Shown here piece after piece: positions 7,671-15,098 of a DNA stretch of 64,000 nt. The position numbers were made by a program, and so were the translations under genes. Every line of letters starts with the position of its first letter. The stretch's first letter is position 1. The stretch is from Christensenellaceae bacterium Phil1. GTDB taxonomy: Bacteria > Bacillota > Clostridia > Christensenellales > CAG-138. Under the pieces are notes generated by a model. It saw only the letters and a program-made list of their open reading frames with translations. It was not told the origin of the DNA and did no database searches. The DNA lies in contig MSGS01000060.1 in NCBI GenBank assembly GCA_001940855.1, positions 41,431 to 105,430 on the forward strand. The letters run 5' to 3'.

Positions 7671-7713
7671 TTATTATAGATTTTATACATACATTAGAAA
7701 GGAAGGCATAACC

Positions 7714-8064
7714 ATGCAGATGTTGGTTTTTATTACCAAGCAGACTGAATGCATAAACCCCATTCTGGCCGATCTGCTCAACCGCAACATAAGCGGCGCG
7801 ACCGTTATCGACTGCGAGGGTATGCTGAAAGCCATCAACGAATCCAGTATCGATCCCCCGCCGGTATTCGGTTCGCTAAGGCACTTTATCAATCCCGGTC
7901 AGGAAACGGTAAAGATGCTTATGATAATACCGAGGGATGATGAAAGACTTGCGCTTGTGAAGCAAATAATTCACGAGCATGCCGGCAGGCTGGACAGGCC
8001 GAACACGGGCATAATGTTTGAAATACCCGTTATGAACGTTGAGGGGGTTTCGAAGAAGAGCTGA
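7714..8064 (+). CDS. Small PII-like protein preceding a cation/proton antiporter
   Basis: This 116-residue protein begins MQMLVFITKQ. The start at 7714 is set by AAAGGAAGG just upstream; an earlier in-frame ATG at 7648 lies inside the leader hairpin. The pattern of beta-alpha-beta repeats, with a central glycine/aspartate-containing loop and the segment VKMLMIIPRDDERLALVKQI, resembles small PII-like signalling proteins that sit next to membrane transporters. Its stop codon overlaps the antiporter start (TGATG), so the pair is translationally coupled. A regulatory role binding a nucleotide or the antiporter is inference; no catalytic motif is visible. Confidence 0.6.
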   Translation: MQMLVFITKQTECINPILADLLNRNISGATVIDCEGMLKAINESSIDPPPVFGSLRHFINPGQETVKMLMIIPRDDERLALVKQIIHEHAGRLDRPNTGIMFEIPVMNVEGVSKKS

Positions 8065-9272
8065 TGAGCATTACAATTTTATATATTGCGGCTGCTATGG
8101 CGGCCGGGCTTCTGTTCAACAGGTTTGCGAAGCTTATTTCGCTGCCCAATGTAACGGGTTATCTTGTTGCGGGCCTTTTGATAGGGCCAAGCGTGCTTAA
8201 CCTTATCCCGAAGGATGGTACCGAGGCGCTGAACGTGCTGGTAACGCTGGCGCTGGGCTTCATCGCCTATTCGATAGGCGGCGAATTCAACATAAACAAT
8301 ATAAAGGCCATAGGCGGCAAGAGCATAATAATAACCATGTTCCAGGCGCTTACGGCAGTCGGCCTTGTGGACATAACGCTTTGCGCTCTTGGCTTTGACG
8401 TGCCGCTTGCGCTCACGCTCGGCGCAATAGCCGCGGCCACGGCTCCGGCGGCCACGCTTATGGTAGTGCGCCAATACAGGGCGAACGGCCCCGTCACGCG
8501 CACGCTGCTGCCCGTGGTCGCAATGGACGACGCGGTTGGCCTTATAGTTTTTGCCGTATCCCTTGCGCTGGCGCAGGGAATGTCCGGCGGCGGAGACATG
8601 AGCTTTTACACAATGGTCGTGCAGCCGCTTACGGAAATAGTGCTTTCCCTTGCCATAGGCGGGGCGATAGGCCTTATTGCAAGCATTGCGCTGCGCTTCT
8701 TCCATTCAAAGGATAACTTCCTTTGCGTATCCGTTGCGGCGGTGCTGCTGGGCACGGCGCTGGCGGACATATGGGGACTTTCCTCGCTGCTGCTCTGCAT
8801 GTCCATAGGCGCAATAGTATGCAACCTTAGGAAGGATGCCGATAGCATAATGGAAGGGTGTGAACGCTGGACGCCGCCGCTTTTCATGCTGTTCTTCGTA
8901 ATATCGGGCGCGGAGCTTGACCTTGCCGCCATACCGACGGTCGGCATACTCGGCGTTGCGTATCTTGTGGCGCGCTCTGCGGGCAAATACCTCGGCACAT
9001 ACATCGGCTCAGGTATAGTTCACGCGGATGAGAAAATAAAGAAATATCTTGGCCTTGCGCTGCTGCCGCAGGCGGGCGTGGCGATAGGTATGGCCCAGGT
9101 TTGCGCGGCAAAGCTGCCCATGTACAGCGAACGCATAACCACCGTTGTGCTGTGCGCAACGCTTATATACGAACTCATCGGCCCCGTTATAACCAAGATG
9201 GCGCTGATGAAGGCGGGCGAAATAGCGCCGGAGCTTGCCCATGCGCGGCGTAAAAAGGCGCAAAAAGCCTGA
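8064..9272 (+). CDS. Cation:proton antiporter, CPA2 family (KefB/NapA-like)
   Basis: This 402-residue integral membrane protein has about 11-12 hydrophobic helices and the CPA2 pattern: a glycine-rich first half with LPNVTGYLVAGLLIGPSVLN (residues ~25-44), the acidic MDDAVGLIVFAVSL helix around residue 155 that carries the ion-binding DD-type aspartates, and a C-terminal LGLALLPQAGVAIGMAQV helix. It lacks a cytoplasmic RCK/TrkA-N domain, so regulation may instead come from the coupled upstream PII-like protein. It should exchange Na+ or K+ for H+. No terminator is evident directly after it. Confidence 0.92.
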   Translation: MSITILYIAAAMAAGLLFNRFAKLISLPNVTGYLVAGLLIGPSVLNLIPKDGTEALNVLVTLALGFIAYSIGGEFNINNIKAIGGKSIIITMFQALTAVGLVDITLCALGFDVPLALTLGAIAAATAPAATLMVVRQYRANGPVTRTLLPVVAMDDAVGLIVFAVSLALAQGMSGGGDMSFYTMVVQPLTEIVLSLAIGGAIGLIASIALRFFHSKDNFLCVSVAAVLLGTALADIWGLSSLLLCMSIGAIVCNLRKDADSIMEGCERWTPPLFMLFFVISGAELDLAAIPTVGILGVAYLVARSAGKYLGTYIGSGIVHADEKIKKYLGLALLPQAGVAIGMAQVCAAKLPMYSERITTVVLCATLIYELIGPVITKMALMKAGEIAPELAHARRKKAQKA

Positions 9273-9319
9273 TGTAAATAAATAATTTGCTATTTTGGCC
9301 CGCGCCGGCTTCAAAAAGC

Positions 9320-9348
9320 TTGTGAACGGGCCATTGTTATGCTATTAT
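9320..9348 (+). promoter_or_regulatory. Promoter of efp
   Basis: TTGTGA (9320-9325), a 17-bp spacer and TATTAT (9343-9348). This leaves an 80-nt untranslated leader before the efp start codon. Confidence 0.6.
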
Positions 9349-9437
9349 ATTAAGTGGGTATTTTTTATCTACCGGCTTTGTGTCGGACGATGTAGAACAT
9401 ACACTAAGAAGAACATGTTATTTGGAGGTAACTTTTT

Positions 9438-9995
9438 ATGCTGATGGCTGGCGATTTCAGGAAGGGCGTTACTGTGGAGATCGATGGACAGGTTTGGTCC
9501 ATTGCCGATTTCCAGCACGTCAAGCCCGGTAAAGGCGCGGCTTTCGTCCGTACGAGGCTCAAGAACGTTATGACCGGCGCGGTGCTGGAGCGCACATTCA
9601 GCCCCACGGACAAGTATCCCCGCGCTCATATCGAGACCAAGGAGATGCAGTATCTTTACAACGACGGCGAGCTGTACTACTTCATGGATACCGAAACCTA
9701 TGAGCAGCTGCCCCTTAACCACGACCAGGTCGAGGACGCTATCAACTTTATAGTTGAAAACATGAACGTGAACATCCGCTTCTACAAGGGCAACGCCTTC
9801 TCCGTGGAAGCTCCCAACTTTGTTGAACTTACCGTTACCGAAACCGAACCCGGCTTCAAGGGAGACACCGCGACCGGCACCACCAAGCCCGCAACGCTTG
9901 AAACCGGATACAAAATCAACGTTCCCCTGTTCGTTAACGAAGGCGACCGCATAAGGGTAGATACCCGTACCGGCGAATACATGGAGCGCGTATAA
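9438..9995 (+). CDS. efp: Translation elongation factor P
   Basis: This 185-residue protein rescues ribosomes stalled at polyproline stretches. All three beta-barrel domains are present: the KOW-like domain (residues ~1-62) with the tip loop [10 protein letters not shown], where Lys32 is the position modified or used unmodified in other bacteria; the central OB domain; and the C-terminal S1-like domain ending [21 protein letters not shown] precedes the ATG. No EpmA/EpmB or YmfI-type modification gene is visible nearby. Length is standard. Confidence 0.97.
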   Translation: MLMAGDFRKGVTVEIDGQVWSIADFQHVKPGKGAAFVRTRLKNVMTGAVLERTFSPTDKYPRAHIETKEMQYLYNDGELYYFMDTETYEQLPLNHDQVEDAINFIVENMNVNIRFYKGNAFSVEAPNFVELTVTETEPGFKGDTATGTTKPATLETGYKINVPLFVNEGDRIRVDTRTGEYMERV

Positions 9996-10044
9996 GCTAT
10001 CCTGTATCAAATAAAATTTATAAAATAACTACAAGGAGGTCACT

Positions 10045-10506
10045 ATGGGTTACAATAAGGAAAAGGTCGCATATCTGCGCGGCGTAGTAGACGGCATGGA
10101 TCTTGCCGACGACAAGTATGGCAAGCTTTTCAAGCTGATAGTTGAAACTCTGGACGAGATGGCGGACACCGTTGACGAAAACGAGGAAGCCATTATAGAC
10201 ATGGACGAATGCATAGACGACATTTGCGATGAGCTGAGCGACATAGACGAATGCCTTGATGCGCTGTGCGATTGCTGCGACTGCGACGAGTGCGACGACG
10301 ATGAGGACGAGTGCGACTATGACTGCGAAAACTGCACCGACAAGTGCGACTTTTGCGACGACGACTTTGTTGAAGTAGAATGCCCCCATTGCGGCGAGAC
10401 CATCTATTTTGACGAGGACATGCTGACCGAGGACGGCGCGCTTATCTGCCCCAACTGCAACAAGCCCGTTATCCCCGCGGCGGAAGATCTTCAGGACGAA
10501 GAATAA
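10045..10506 (+). CDS. Cys/Asp-rich acidic protein with C-terminal zinc ribbon (CD1247-N-domain type)
   Basis: This 153-residue, very acidic protein has an alpha-helical N-terminus (EKVAYLRGVVDGMDLADDKY) recalling the clostridial CD1247 N-terminal domain. A central stretch, residues ~65-110, consists almost wholly of Asp, Glu and Cys (for example CDCCDCDECDDDEDECD). The C-terminus has a CPHC...CPNC zinc ribbon. I count 17 cysteines in the whole protein. The role is not known; metal storage or binding is an inference from composition. It lies 49 nt after efp with its own AAGGAGG site and ends in a strong terminator, suggesting an efp-linked unit. Confidence 0.75.
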   Translation: MGYNKEKVAYLRGVVDGMDLADDKYGKLFKLIVETLDEMADTVDENEEAIIDMDECIDDICDELSDIDECLDALCDCCDCDECDDDEDECDYDCENCTDKCDFCDDDFVEVECPHCGETIYFDEDMLTEDGALICPNCNKPVIPAAEDLQDEE

Positions 10507-10524
10507 GCCAAAGGCTTAAACCAT

Positions 10525-10556
10525 GGGGCTGCCGCAATGCGCGGCGGCTCCTTTTT
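10525..10556 (+). terminator. Intrinsic terminator after the Cys/Asp-rich protein gene
   Basis: GGGGCTGCCGC pairs with GCGGCGGCTCC (two G-U pairs) across an AATGC loop, followed by TTTTT. Confidence 0.9.
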
Positions 10557-10586
10557 ATATATTAGCCGCATATTCTCCCGCCGCTC

Positions 10587-10615
10587 TTGACTACGCGGCT
10601 GCAAGGATGTATGCT
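10587..10615 (+). promoter_or_regulatory. Promoter of the M18 aminopeptidase gene
   Basis: TTGACT (10587-10592), a 17-bp spacer and TATGCT (10610-10615), 39 nt before the start codon. Confidence 0.55.
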
Positions 10616-10654
10616 TACATTATATCAATATCACCATTATATAAAGGAGAGCTT

Positions 10655-12055
10655 ATGGAAACCAAGGATCTTATGTACAAGCGCGCATATGTATGGGACA
10701 AGCTGAACGCCGAGGAGCGCAAGGCCTGCATGGATATGGGCGAAGATTACAAGGCGTTCCTTAACGAAAGTAAGACCGAACGCCGCTGCGCCGCAGAGAT
10801 AATCCGCCGCGCCAAGGAAGCCGGATTCGTATGCATATGCGAAAAGAAGGAGCTCAAGGCCGGCGACAAGGTATATTACAATAACCGCGGCAAGGCCGTT
10901 ATGCTATCCGTTATAGGCAGCGAGCCCCTTGAAAACGGCATGAACATAGTGGGCAGCCATATCGACTCCCCGCGTTTGGACATAAAGCAGAACCCCGTAT
11001 ACGAGGCCGGCGGAACCACCCTGCTTAAAACGCATTATTACGGCGGCGTAAAGAAATATCAGTGGGTTGCGCTGCCCCTTGCCCTTTACGGAGTTATAGT
11101 GAAGGCAAACGGCGAAAAGGTTGAAATAGCCGTGGGCGATAAGTGTGGGGATCCCGTGTTCTATATTTCCGATCTTCTCCCCCACCTTGCCAAGGATCAG
11201 ATGAGCAAAACCATGAGCGAGGGCGTGGAGGGCGAAAGCCTTAACATATTGATAGGCAGCCTGCCCGTTGACGATACCGAAGCATCCGACAGATTCAAAA
11301 CCGCCCTGCTCGCCGTGCTGAACGAGCGTTACGGCATAACCGAGGAGGACTTCGTATCCGCCGAGCTTGAGGCTGTTCCCGCCGGCGCCGCGCGCGATGT
11401 TGGCTTCGACCGCGGCCTTATAGTTGCCCATGGTCACGACGACCGCGTATGTTCCTATGCTTCCCTTGCGGCGCTGCTCAGCATTGAAAAGCCCGCCCGC
11501 ACCACCGTTGGCCTGTATGTGGACAAGGAAGAGGTCGGCAGCATCGGCGCAACCGGCATGCATTCCCAGTTCTTCAACAACATGGTTGGCGAAATGATAG
11601 CCCTTATGAACGGCGGCAACTGCTCCGATCTTGCCGTAAGGCGCGCCCTTGCGCACAGCACGCTACTGAGCGCGGACGTTGCGGCCGCGTTTGACCCCAA
11701 CTACCCCAGCGTTGGCGACAATGCCAACTTTGCCGCCATCGGCCAGGGTATTGCCATGGTCAAGTACACCGGCTCCCGCGGTAAGAGTGGCGCAAACGAC
11801 GCGGCGGCGGAGCTTGTTGGCAAGGTACGCAAGCTGTTCAACGACCACGGCGTGGTTTACCAGACCAGCGAGCTTGGCAAGGTTGACCAGGGCGGCGGCG
11901 GAACCATAGCCTACATAATGGCCAATTATGATATGGACGTTATAGACGCGGGCGTTGCCATGCTTAGCATGCATGCTCCTTGGGAAATAGTATCCAAGGC
12001 GGACGTGTACATGACCAGCCGCGCTTATCACGAATTCTTTGTGAATTACAGATAA
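10655..12055 (+). CDS. M18-family aminopeptidase (aspartyl aminopeptidase type)
   Basis: This 466-residue zinc metallopeptidase removes N-terminal residues, typically acidic ones, from peptides in the cytoplasm. Metal-site motifs are visible: GSHIDSPRLD (about residue 106), VAHGHDDRVCSYA (about 258), the catalytic acidic pair in DKEEVGSIGATG (about 290) and the C-terminal SMHAPWEIVSKAD. The start at 10655 (METKDLMYK) is chosen because AAGGAGAG lies just upstream; the longer open frame from 10523 would run through the preceding terminator. It is a monocistronic gene bounded by its own promoter and terminator. Confidence 0.93.
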   Translation: METKDLMYKRAYVWDKLNAEERKACMDMGEDYKAFLNESKTERRCAAEIIRRAKEAGFVCICEKKELKAGDKVYYNNRGKAVMLSVIGSEPLENGMNIVGSHIDSPRLDIKQNPVYEAGGTTLLKTHYYGGVKKYQWVALPLALYGVIVKANGEKVEIAVGDKCGDPVFYISDLLPHLAKDQMSKTMSEGVEGESLNILIGSLPVDDTEASDRFKTALLAVLNERYGITEEDFVSAELEAVPAGAARDVGFDRGLIVAHGHDDRVCSYASLAALLSIEKPARTTVGLYVDKEEVGSIGATGMHSQFFNNMVGEMIALMNGGNCSDLAVRRALAHSTLLSADVAAAFDPNYPSVGDNANFAAIGQGIAMVKYTGSRGKSGANDAAAELVGKVRKLFNDHGVVYQTSELGKVDQGGGGTIAYIMANYDMDVIDAGVAMLSMHAPWEIVSKADVYMTSRAYHEFFVNYR

Positions 12056-12094
12056 TCACACGCCCTAACTTAGGCAATATCTAAAGCGAAACAG

Positions 12095-12128
12095 CGGGTA
12101 TCCGAATAAAAGCCGGATACCCGTTTTT
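12095..12128 (+). terminator. Intrinsic terminator after the M18 gene
   Basis: Perfect 10-bp stem CGGGTATCCG / CGGATACCCG with a 9-nt loop, followed by TTTTT. Confidence 0.95.
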
Positions 12129-12131
12129 AAG

Positions 12132-12160
12132 TTGATGTAGGGTGTTATCCATGCTATAAT
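12132..12160 (+). promoter_or_regulatory. Promoter of the AT-rich two-gene block
   Basis: TTGATG (12132-12137), a 17-bp spacer and TATAAT (12155-12160), directly after the M18 terminator and 48 nt before the first gene of the block. Confidence 0.7.
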
Positions 12161-12180
12161 TTTTGCGGAAGAAGAAGTTG

Positions 12181-12193
12181 GCAAATCGGAATT
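12181..12193 (+). repeat. Cassette 5' repeat, copy 1 (GCAAATCGGAATT)
   Basis: The 13-mer GCAAATCGGAATT (with flanking TG, 15 bp identical to copy 2) lies exactly 15 nt before the ATG of the P-loop gene. Copy 2 at 12803-12815 stands at exactly the same distance from the Sel1 gene start. Confidence 0.85.
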
Positions 12194-12208
12194 TGCGGAG
12201 GGTGTTTT

Positions 12209-12760
12209 ATGAAACTATTATTTATAATTGGCGATGCTGCTGTCGGAAAAATGACAGTTGGTCAGGAGCTGATGAAAATAACGGATTTAAGGCTCTTTCA
12301 CAATCACATGACCATCGAACCAGTGATAGAGATTTTCGGTAGATACGACGGAAAGACAATCTCAGAAATACGTGACACTATTTTCAAGAACTATGCAGCT
12401 TCCGATAACTATGGGATGATTTTTACAATGATGATGGATTTTGATATGCCGTCAGAATGGGAGTATCTGGAGCATGTCAAAGGTATATTTGAACCATACG
12501 TGGCCGACTTTTATTATGTTGAACTGATTGCTCCGCAAGAAATAAGACTGAAAAGGAATGTTTCTGAGAACAGACTAAAAAACAAAGCTTCCAAAAGAGA
12601 TATAGAGACTTCAAATCAGCGTCTAATCAATGATGACAAAAACCATAGGTGTGTTAGCTATGAAGGCGAGATTACTTTTGATAACTACCTAAGGATTGAT
12701 AATTCTGATATGGAGCCTGATAAAGTTGCAAGATTGATCAAGGAAACTTTCAATCTATAA
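12209..12760 (+). CDS. P-loop kinase-like ATP/GTP-binding protein, AT-rich
   Basis: This 183-residue protein starts MKLLFIIGDAAVGKMTVGQE, a Walker A motif (GDAAVGKMT, residues 8-16) like those of shikimate/gluconate/nucleoside-type kinases, where Gly-x-Ala-Ala-Val-Gly-Lys occurs. A lysine/arginine-rich segment around residues 115-135 (RLKRNVSENRLKNKASKR) could be the lid. The substrate is unknown. Base and codon use differ from the neighbours: AAA, ATT and AGA are common, while nearby genes prefer AAG, ATA/ATC and CGC. It is flanked by the same repeats as the next gene, which suggests acquisition as a cassette. Confidence 0.7.
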   Translation: MKLLFIIGDAAVGKMTVGQELMKITDLRLFHNHMTIEPVIEIFGRYDGKTISEIRDTIFKNYAASDNYGMIFTMMMDFDMPSEWEYLEHVKGIFEPYVADFYYVELIAPQEIRLKRNVSENRLKNKASKRDIETSNQRLINDDKNHRCVSYEGEITFDNYLRIDNSDMEPDKVARLIKETFNL

Positions 12761-12815
12761 ATTCCGGTTTGCACACCTGACCATCCATCATCAACCGCTA
12801 TGGCAAATCGGAATT
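12760..12815 (+). repeat. Inter-cassette element with 13-bp inverted arms
   Basis: AATTCCGGTTTGC (12760-12772) and GCAAATCGGAATT (12803-12815) are inverted copies with one mismatch, which is a G-T pair in a folded strand. They are separated by 30 nt. The left arm begins inside the TAA of the first gene. A 23-mer within it (CCGGTTTGCACACCTGACC plus ATCC, 12764-12786) recurs after the second gene. The foldback geometry recalls integron attC sites but the classic core motif is not clear. Confidence 0.8.
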
Positions 12816-12830
12816 AGGAGGTATAAATAC

Positions 12831-13220
12831 ATGGCAAGTGCGTATTACAAGCCTTGCAAGGAATTAGACATTTGCAATGAGTTGATTGAAAAATATTGGG
12901 AATCAAAACAATATGACAAGTGCTTTGAAGGACATTTGGTTTTGGCAGAGCAAGGCTATCCCCTTGCTGAATGTCAAATAGGCTATTTCTATTATGAGGG
13001 ACTCGGTGTTGAAAAGGACTTGGAAAAAGCACTATATTGGACTCGCCGTGCCGCAGAGCATGGTGATAGAGATGGGCAATACAATTTGGCATGGTTTTAT
13101 GAAGAAGCAATCGGAGTAGAACGAGACATCGAACAGGCTAAGCATTGGTATCGACTTGCCGCACTGCAATACCATGATTTGGCAATCGAGAAATGCAAAG
13201 AGTTAGGTATTACATTGTAA
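12831..13220 (+). CDS. Sel1-repeat (TPR-like) protein, AT-rich
   Basis: This 129-residue protein contains two clear Sel1-like repeats of about 36 residues: AECQIGYFYYEGLGVEKDLE followed by KALYWTRRAAEHGD, and GQYNLAWFYEEAIGVERDIE followed by QAKHWYRLAALQ. A degenerate repeat precedes them near residues 25-45. Such alpha-solenoids mediate protein binding; there is no signal peptide, so it is cytoplasmic. AGGAGGT precedes the ATG. It is the second AT-rich gene of the block and shares the flanking repeats. No partner can be named. Confidence 0.85.
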   Translation: MASAYYKPCKELDICNELIEKYWESKQYDKCFEGHLVLAEQGYPLAECQIGYFYYEGLGVEKDLEKALYWTRRAAEHGDRDGQYNLAWFYEEAIGVERDIEQAKHWYRLAALQYHDLAIEKCKELGITL

Positions 13221-13225
13221 TTATA

Positions 13226-13252
13226 GATCCCGGTTTGCACGCCTGACCATCC
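13226..13252 (+). repeat. Cassette 3' repeat, copy 2
   Basis: CCGGTTTGCACGCCTGACC plus ATCC (13230-13252) matches 12764-12786 at 22 of 23 positions. It lies 9 nt after the stop of the Sel1 gene, as copy 1 lies next to the stop of the P-loop gene. No 13-mer 5' repeat follows it, so the array appears to end here. Confidence 0.85.
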
Positions 13253-13320
13253 GGCCTTATTCCAATCCGTGCAATTTTATGGATAATATGTAAACTTATG
13301 TTTAGGTTTGTCGCACCCAC

Positions 13321-13349
13321 TTGAAGCAATATCACGGCTCAGGTATAAT
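13321..13349 (+). promoter_or_regulatory. Promoter of the glycosyltransferase gene
   Basis: TTGAAG (13321-13326), a 17-bp spacer and TATAAT (13344-13349), 37 nt before the start codon. Confidence 0.65.
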
Positions 13350-13386
13350 TTAGATATAATAAATTATTTCAACAGGAGTGTATGCT

Positions 13387-14628
13387 ATGCGAATAGGACA
13401 ATTTAGCGAAAGCTTTCTTCCCATAGTTGATGGCGTGGGCCGCGTGGTTTACAGCTACGCAAACGGCCTTGCTAAAGGCAGCGACGAATGCTACGTTATC
13501 GCCCCGCAGAACAACACGGGCTACCGCGGAGGGTATCCGTTTGAGCTGGTAGACTATTCCGCATCCCCCGTTATAGGTTCGCCGCAATATAAAAGCGGGC
13601 TTGCGGTGCTGGATAAGCATTATCTTGACCGCATGGAAATGATAAAGCTGGACGTTTGCCATGCGCACACGCCGTTCTTTGCCGGTCAGGAAGCGCTTAG
13701 GCTATGTTCCAAATATAATCTGCCGCTGATAGGCACATTCCATTCCAAATATTACGACGATTTTTATAAGGCCACAAATGCGGAGCTTATCGCCAACATA
13801 GGCGTAAAGTTCGTTGTGGACTTCTATGAACGCTGCGACGAGGTTTGGACTGTAAGCGAATCCTCCGCCGTGGTGCTGCGCGAATACGGCTACACGGGCG
13901 ACATTATAATAATCGAAAACGGTACGGAGATGCGCCCCGTAAGAAGCGAAGATAAGCAGGCCGCAATAGAGAAATTCCACATTGATGCTGCTAACCCCGT
14001 TTTCCTTTTCGTTGGACAGATAAACTGGAAAAAGGGCATACTGCGCCTGCTTGAGGCGGCGGCATACCTGAAGCGGCGCGGCGAGAAATTCACCGTTGTG
14101 CTTGCAGGCCAAGGTCCGGATGAGGAAGCCGTGAAGGCAAAAGCCAAAGAGCTTAGCGTATCTGAGCATGTATTGTTCACCGGCCACCTTAGCGACACAC
14201 ATCTGCTGGACGGGCTTTACCAGGCGGCTACGCTGTTCACCTTCCCCTCCCAGTACGACACATTCTCACTTGTTATACGCGAGGCGGCGGCCATGTACAC
14301 GCCAAGCGTGGCAATAGAGGGCACGGCCCCCGCGGAGCCGATAGTGCACGGGCAGAACGGCCTTGTTTGCGCGGACGACGGCGAAAAGCTGGGCGAGCTG
14401 CTGCTGAAATACATGCACGATACCGAAGCCCTTACCCGCATGGGGCAGGCCGCGCACGATACTATCCCGCACGACTGGGACAGTATACTGGTCAAGGTGC
14501 GTGAGCGCTACGCCGCGCTTGTAGCCCGAAAGGACGAAGCAAAAATGACCGAGCGGCACGCAAAGCTGAAAGACACTCTGCTTGAGCGCTACGAAAAGCT
14601 GGCGGCCTACTTCGGCCTAAAGCTATAA
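13387..14628 (+). CDS. Glycosyltransferase family 4 (GT-B fold)
   Basis: This 413-residue protein has a GT-B layout. The N-terminal acceptor half includes the opening MRIGQFSESFLPIVDGVGRV and HAHTPFFAGQEAL. The donor half begins around residue 200 (VFLFVGQINWKKGILRLLEA) and contains FPSQYDTFSLVIREAAAM, the E-x7-E sugar-nucleotide region. It should transfer a sugar from a nucleotide donor to a lipid or glycan on the inner face of the membrane; resemblance to diglucosyl/monoglucosyl diacylglycerol synthases is possible but not certain. The ATG at 13387 is preferred over a GTG at 13378 that overlaps the CAGGAG ribosome site. Confidence 0.9.
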   Translation: MRIGQFSESFLPIVDGVGRVVYSYANGLAKGSDECYVIAPQNNTGYRGGYPFELVDYSASPVIGSPQYKSGLAVLDKHYLDRMEMIKLDVCHAHTPFFAGQEALRLCSKYNLPLIGTFHSKYYDDFYKATNAELIANIGVKFVVDFYERCDEVWTVSESSAVVLREYGYTGDIIIIENGTEMRPVRSEDKQAAIEKFHIDAANPVFLFVGQINWKKGILRLLEAAAYLKRRGEKFTVVLAGQGPDEEAVKAKAKELSVSEHVLFTGHLSDTHLLDGLYQAATLFTFPSQYDTFSLVIREAAAMYTPSVAIEGTAPAEPIVHGQNGLVCADDGEKLGELLLKYMHDTEALTRMGQAAHDTIPHDWDSILVKVRERYAALVARKDEAKMTERHAKLKDTLLERYEKLAAYFGLKL

Positions 14629-14642
14629 AACCGGGCAATATA

Positions 14643-14678
14643 AAAGGCGCAGGAGCAGCTTCCCGCGCTTTTCTTTTT
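14643..14678 (+). terminator. Intrinsic terminator after the glycosyltransferase gene
   Basis: AAAGGCGC pairs with GCGCTTTT (one G-U pair) across a 14-nt loop, followed by CTTTTTT. Confidence 0.65.
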
Positions 14679-14685
14679 TATCAGC

Positions 14686-15078
14686 TTATATCCACCATTC
14701 CGGCGTAAGCATGCCGAGCGTTACCACTTTATTCGCCTCATAGTCCAGCATTATCTCCACATTCCTGTATTCATCGGGCATAAGCTGGCTCATCAGTTCC
14801 CTGCATGCGCCGCAGGGCGGTATGGCCTCCCCCTTTGAATTGATGGCGATAACGCGGCGAAACGCACCTTCGCCATTCGTTATCATGTTGAATATCGCAT
14901 TACGCTCGGCGCATACGCCCAATGTGCAGGCGCTGTCCACGCACACGCCAACGTATATTTTGCCGGAGGCGGACTCTATCGCCGCGGCAACGCCGCCCGC
15001 TTCAACGAACCGCGAAACCTCCCGCGGGGCAAGCACGCCCTTCGCCGCGGCATACATATCGGCCCATATCTTTTCCAT
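14686..15078 (-). CDS. cdd: Cytidine deaminase
   Basis: This 130-residue zinc enzyme converts cytidine and deoxycytidine to uridine forms in pyrimidine salvage. The zinc and proton-shuttle motifs CAERNAI (about residue 58) and PPCGACRELM (about residue 90) are intact. The start at 15078 (MEKIWADMY) places GGAGG 7 nt upstream; an ATG two codons earlier would touch the ribosome site. It is the last gene of a minus-strand run with the YdcF and EamA genes, separated by 20 nt. Length is typical for the homotetrameric form. Confidence 0.9.
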   Translation of the reverse strand: MEKIWADMYAAAKGVLAPREVSRFVEAGGVAAAIESASGKIYVGVCVDSACTLGVCAERNAIFNMITNGEGAFRRVIAINSKGEAIPPCGACRELMSQLMPDEYRNVEIMLDYEANKVVTLGMLTPEWWI

Positions 15079-15098
15079 GTTCATTCCTCCGTTTTTGT

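Noticed and set aside
7634..7713. c-di-AMP riboswitch upstream of the antiporter operon
   Set aside because: The leader is only about 75 nt and holds a single hairpin; ydaO-type riboswitches are much longer.
12181..13252. Classical class 1-type integron
   Set aside because: No integrase gene or attI is in the window, and the inter-gene element does not clearly show the RYYYAAC/GTTRRRY core sites; kept as an uncertain cassette block instead.
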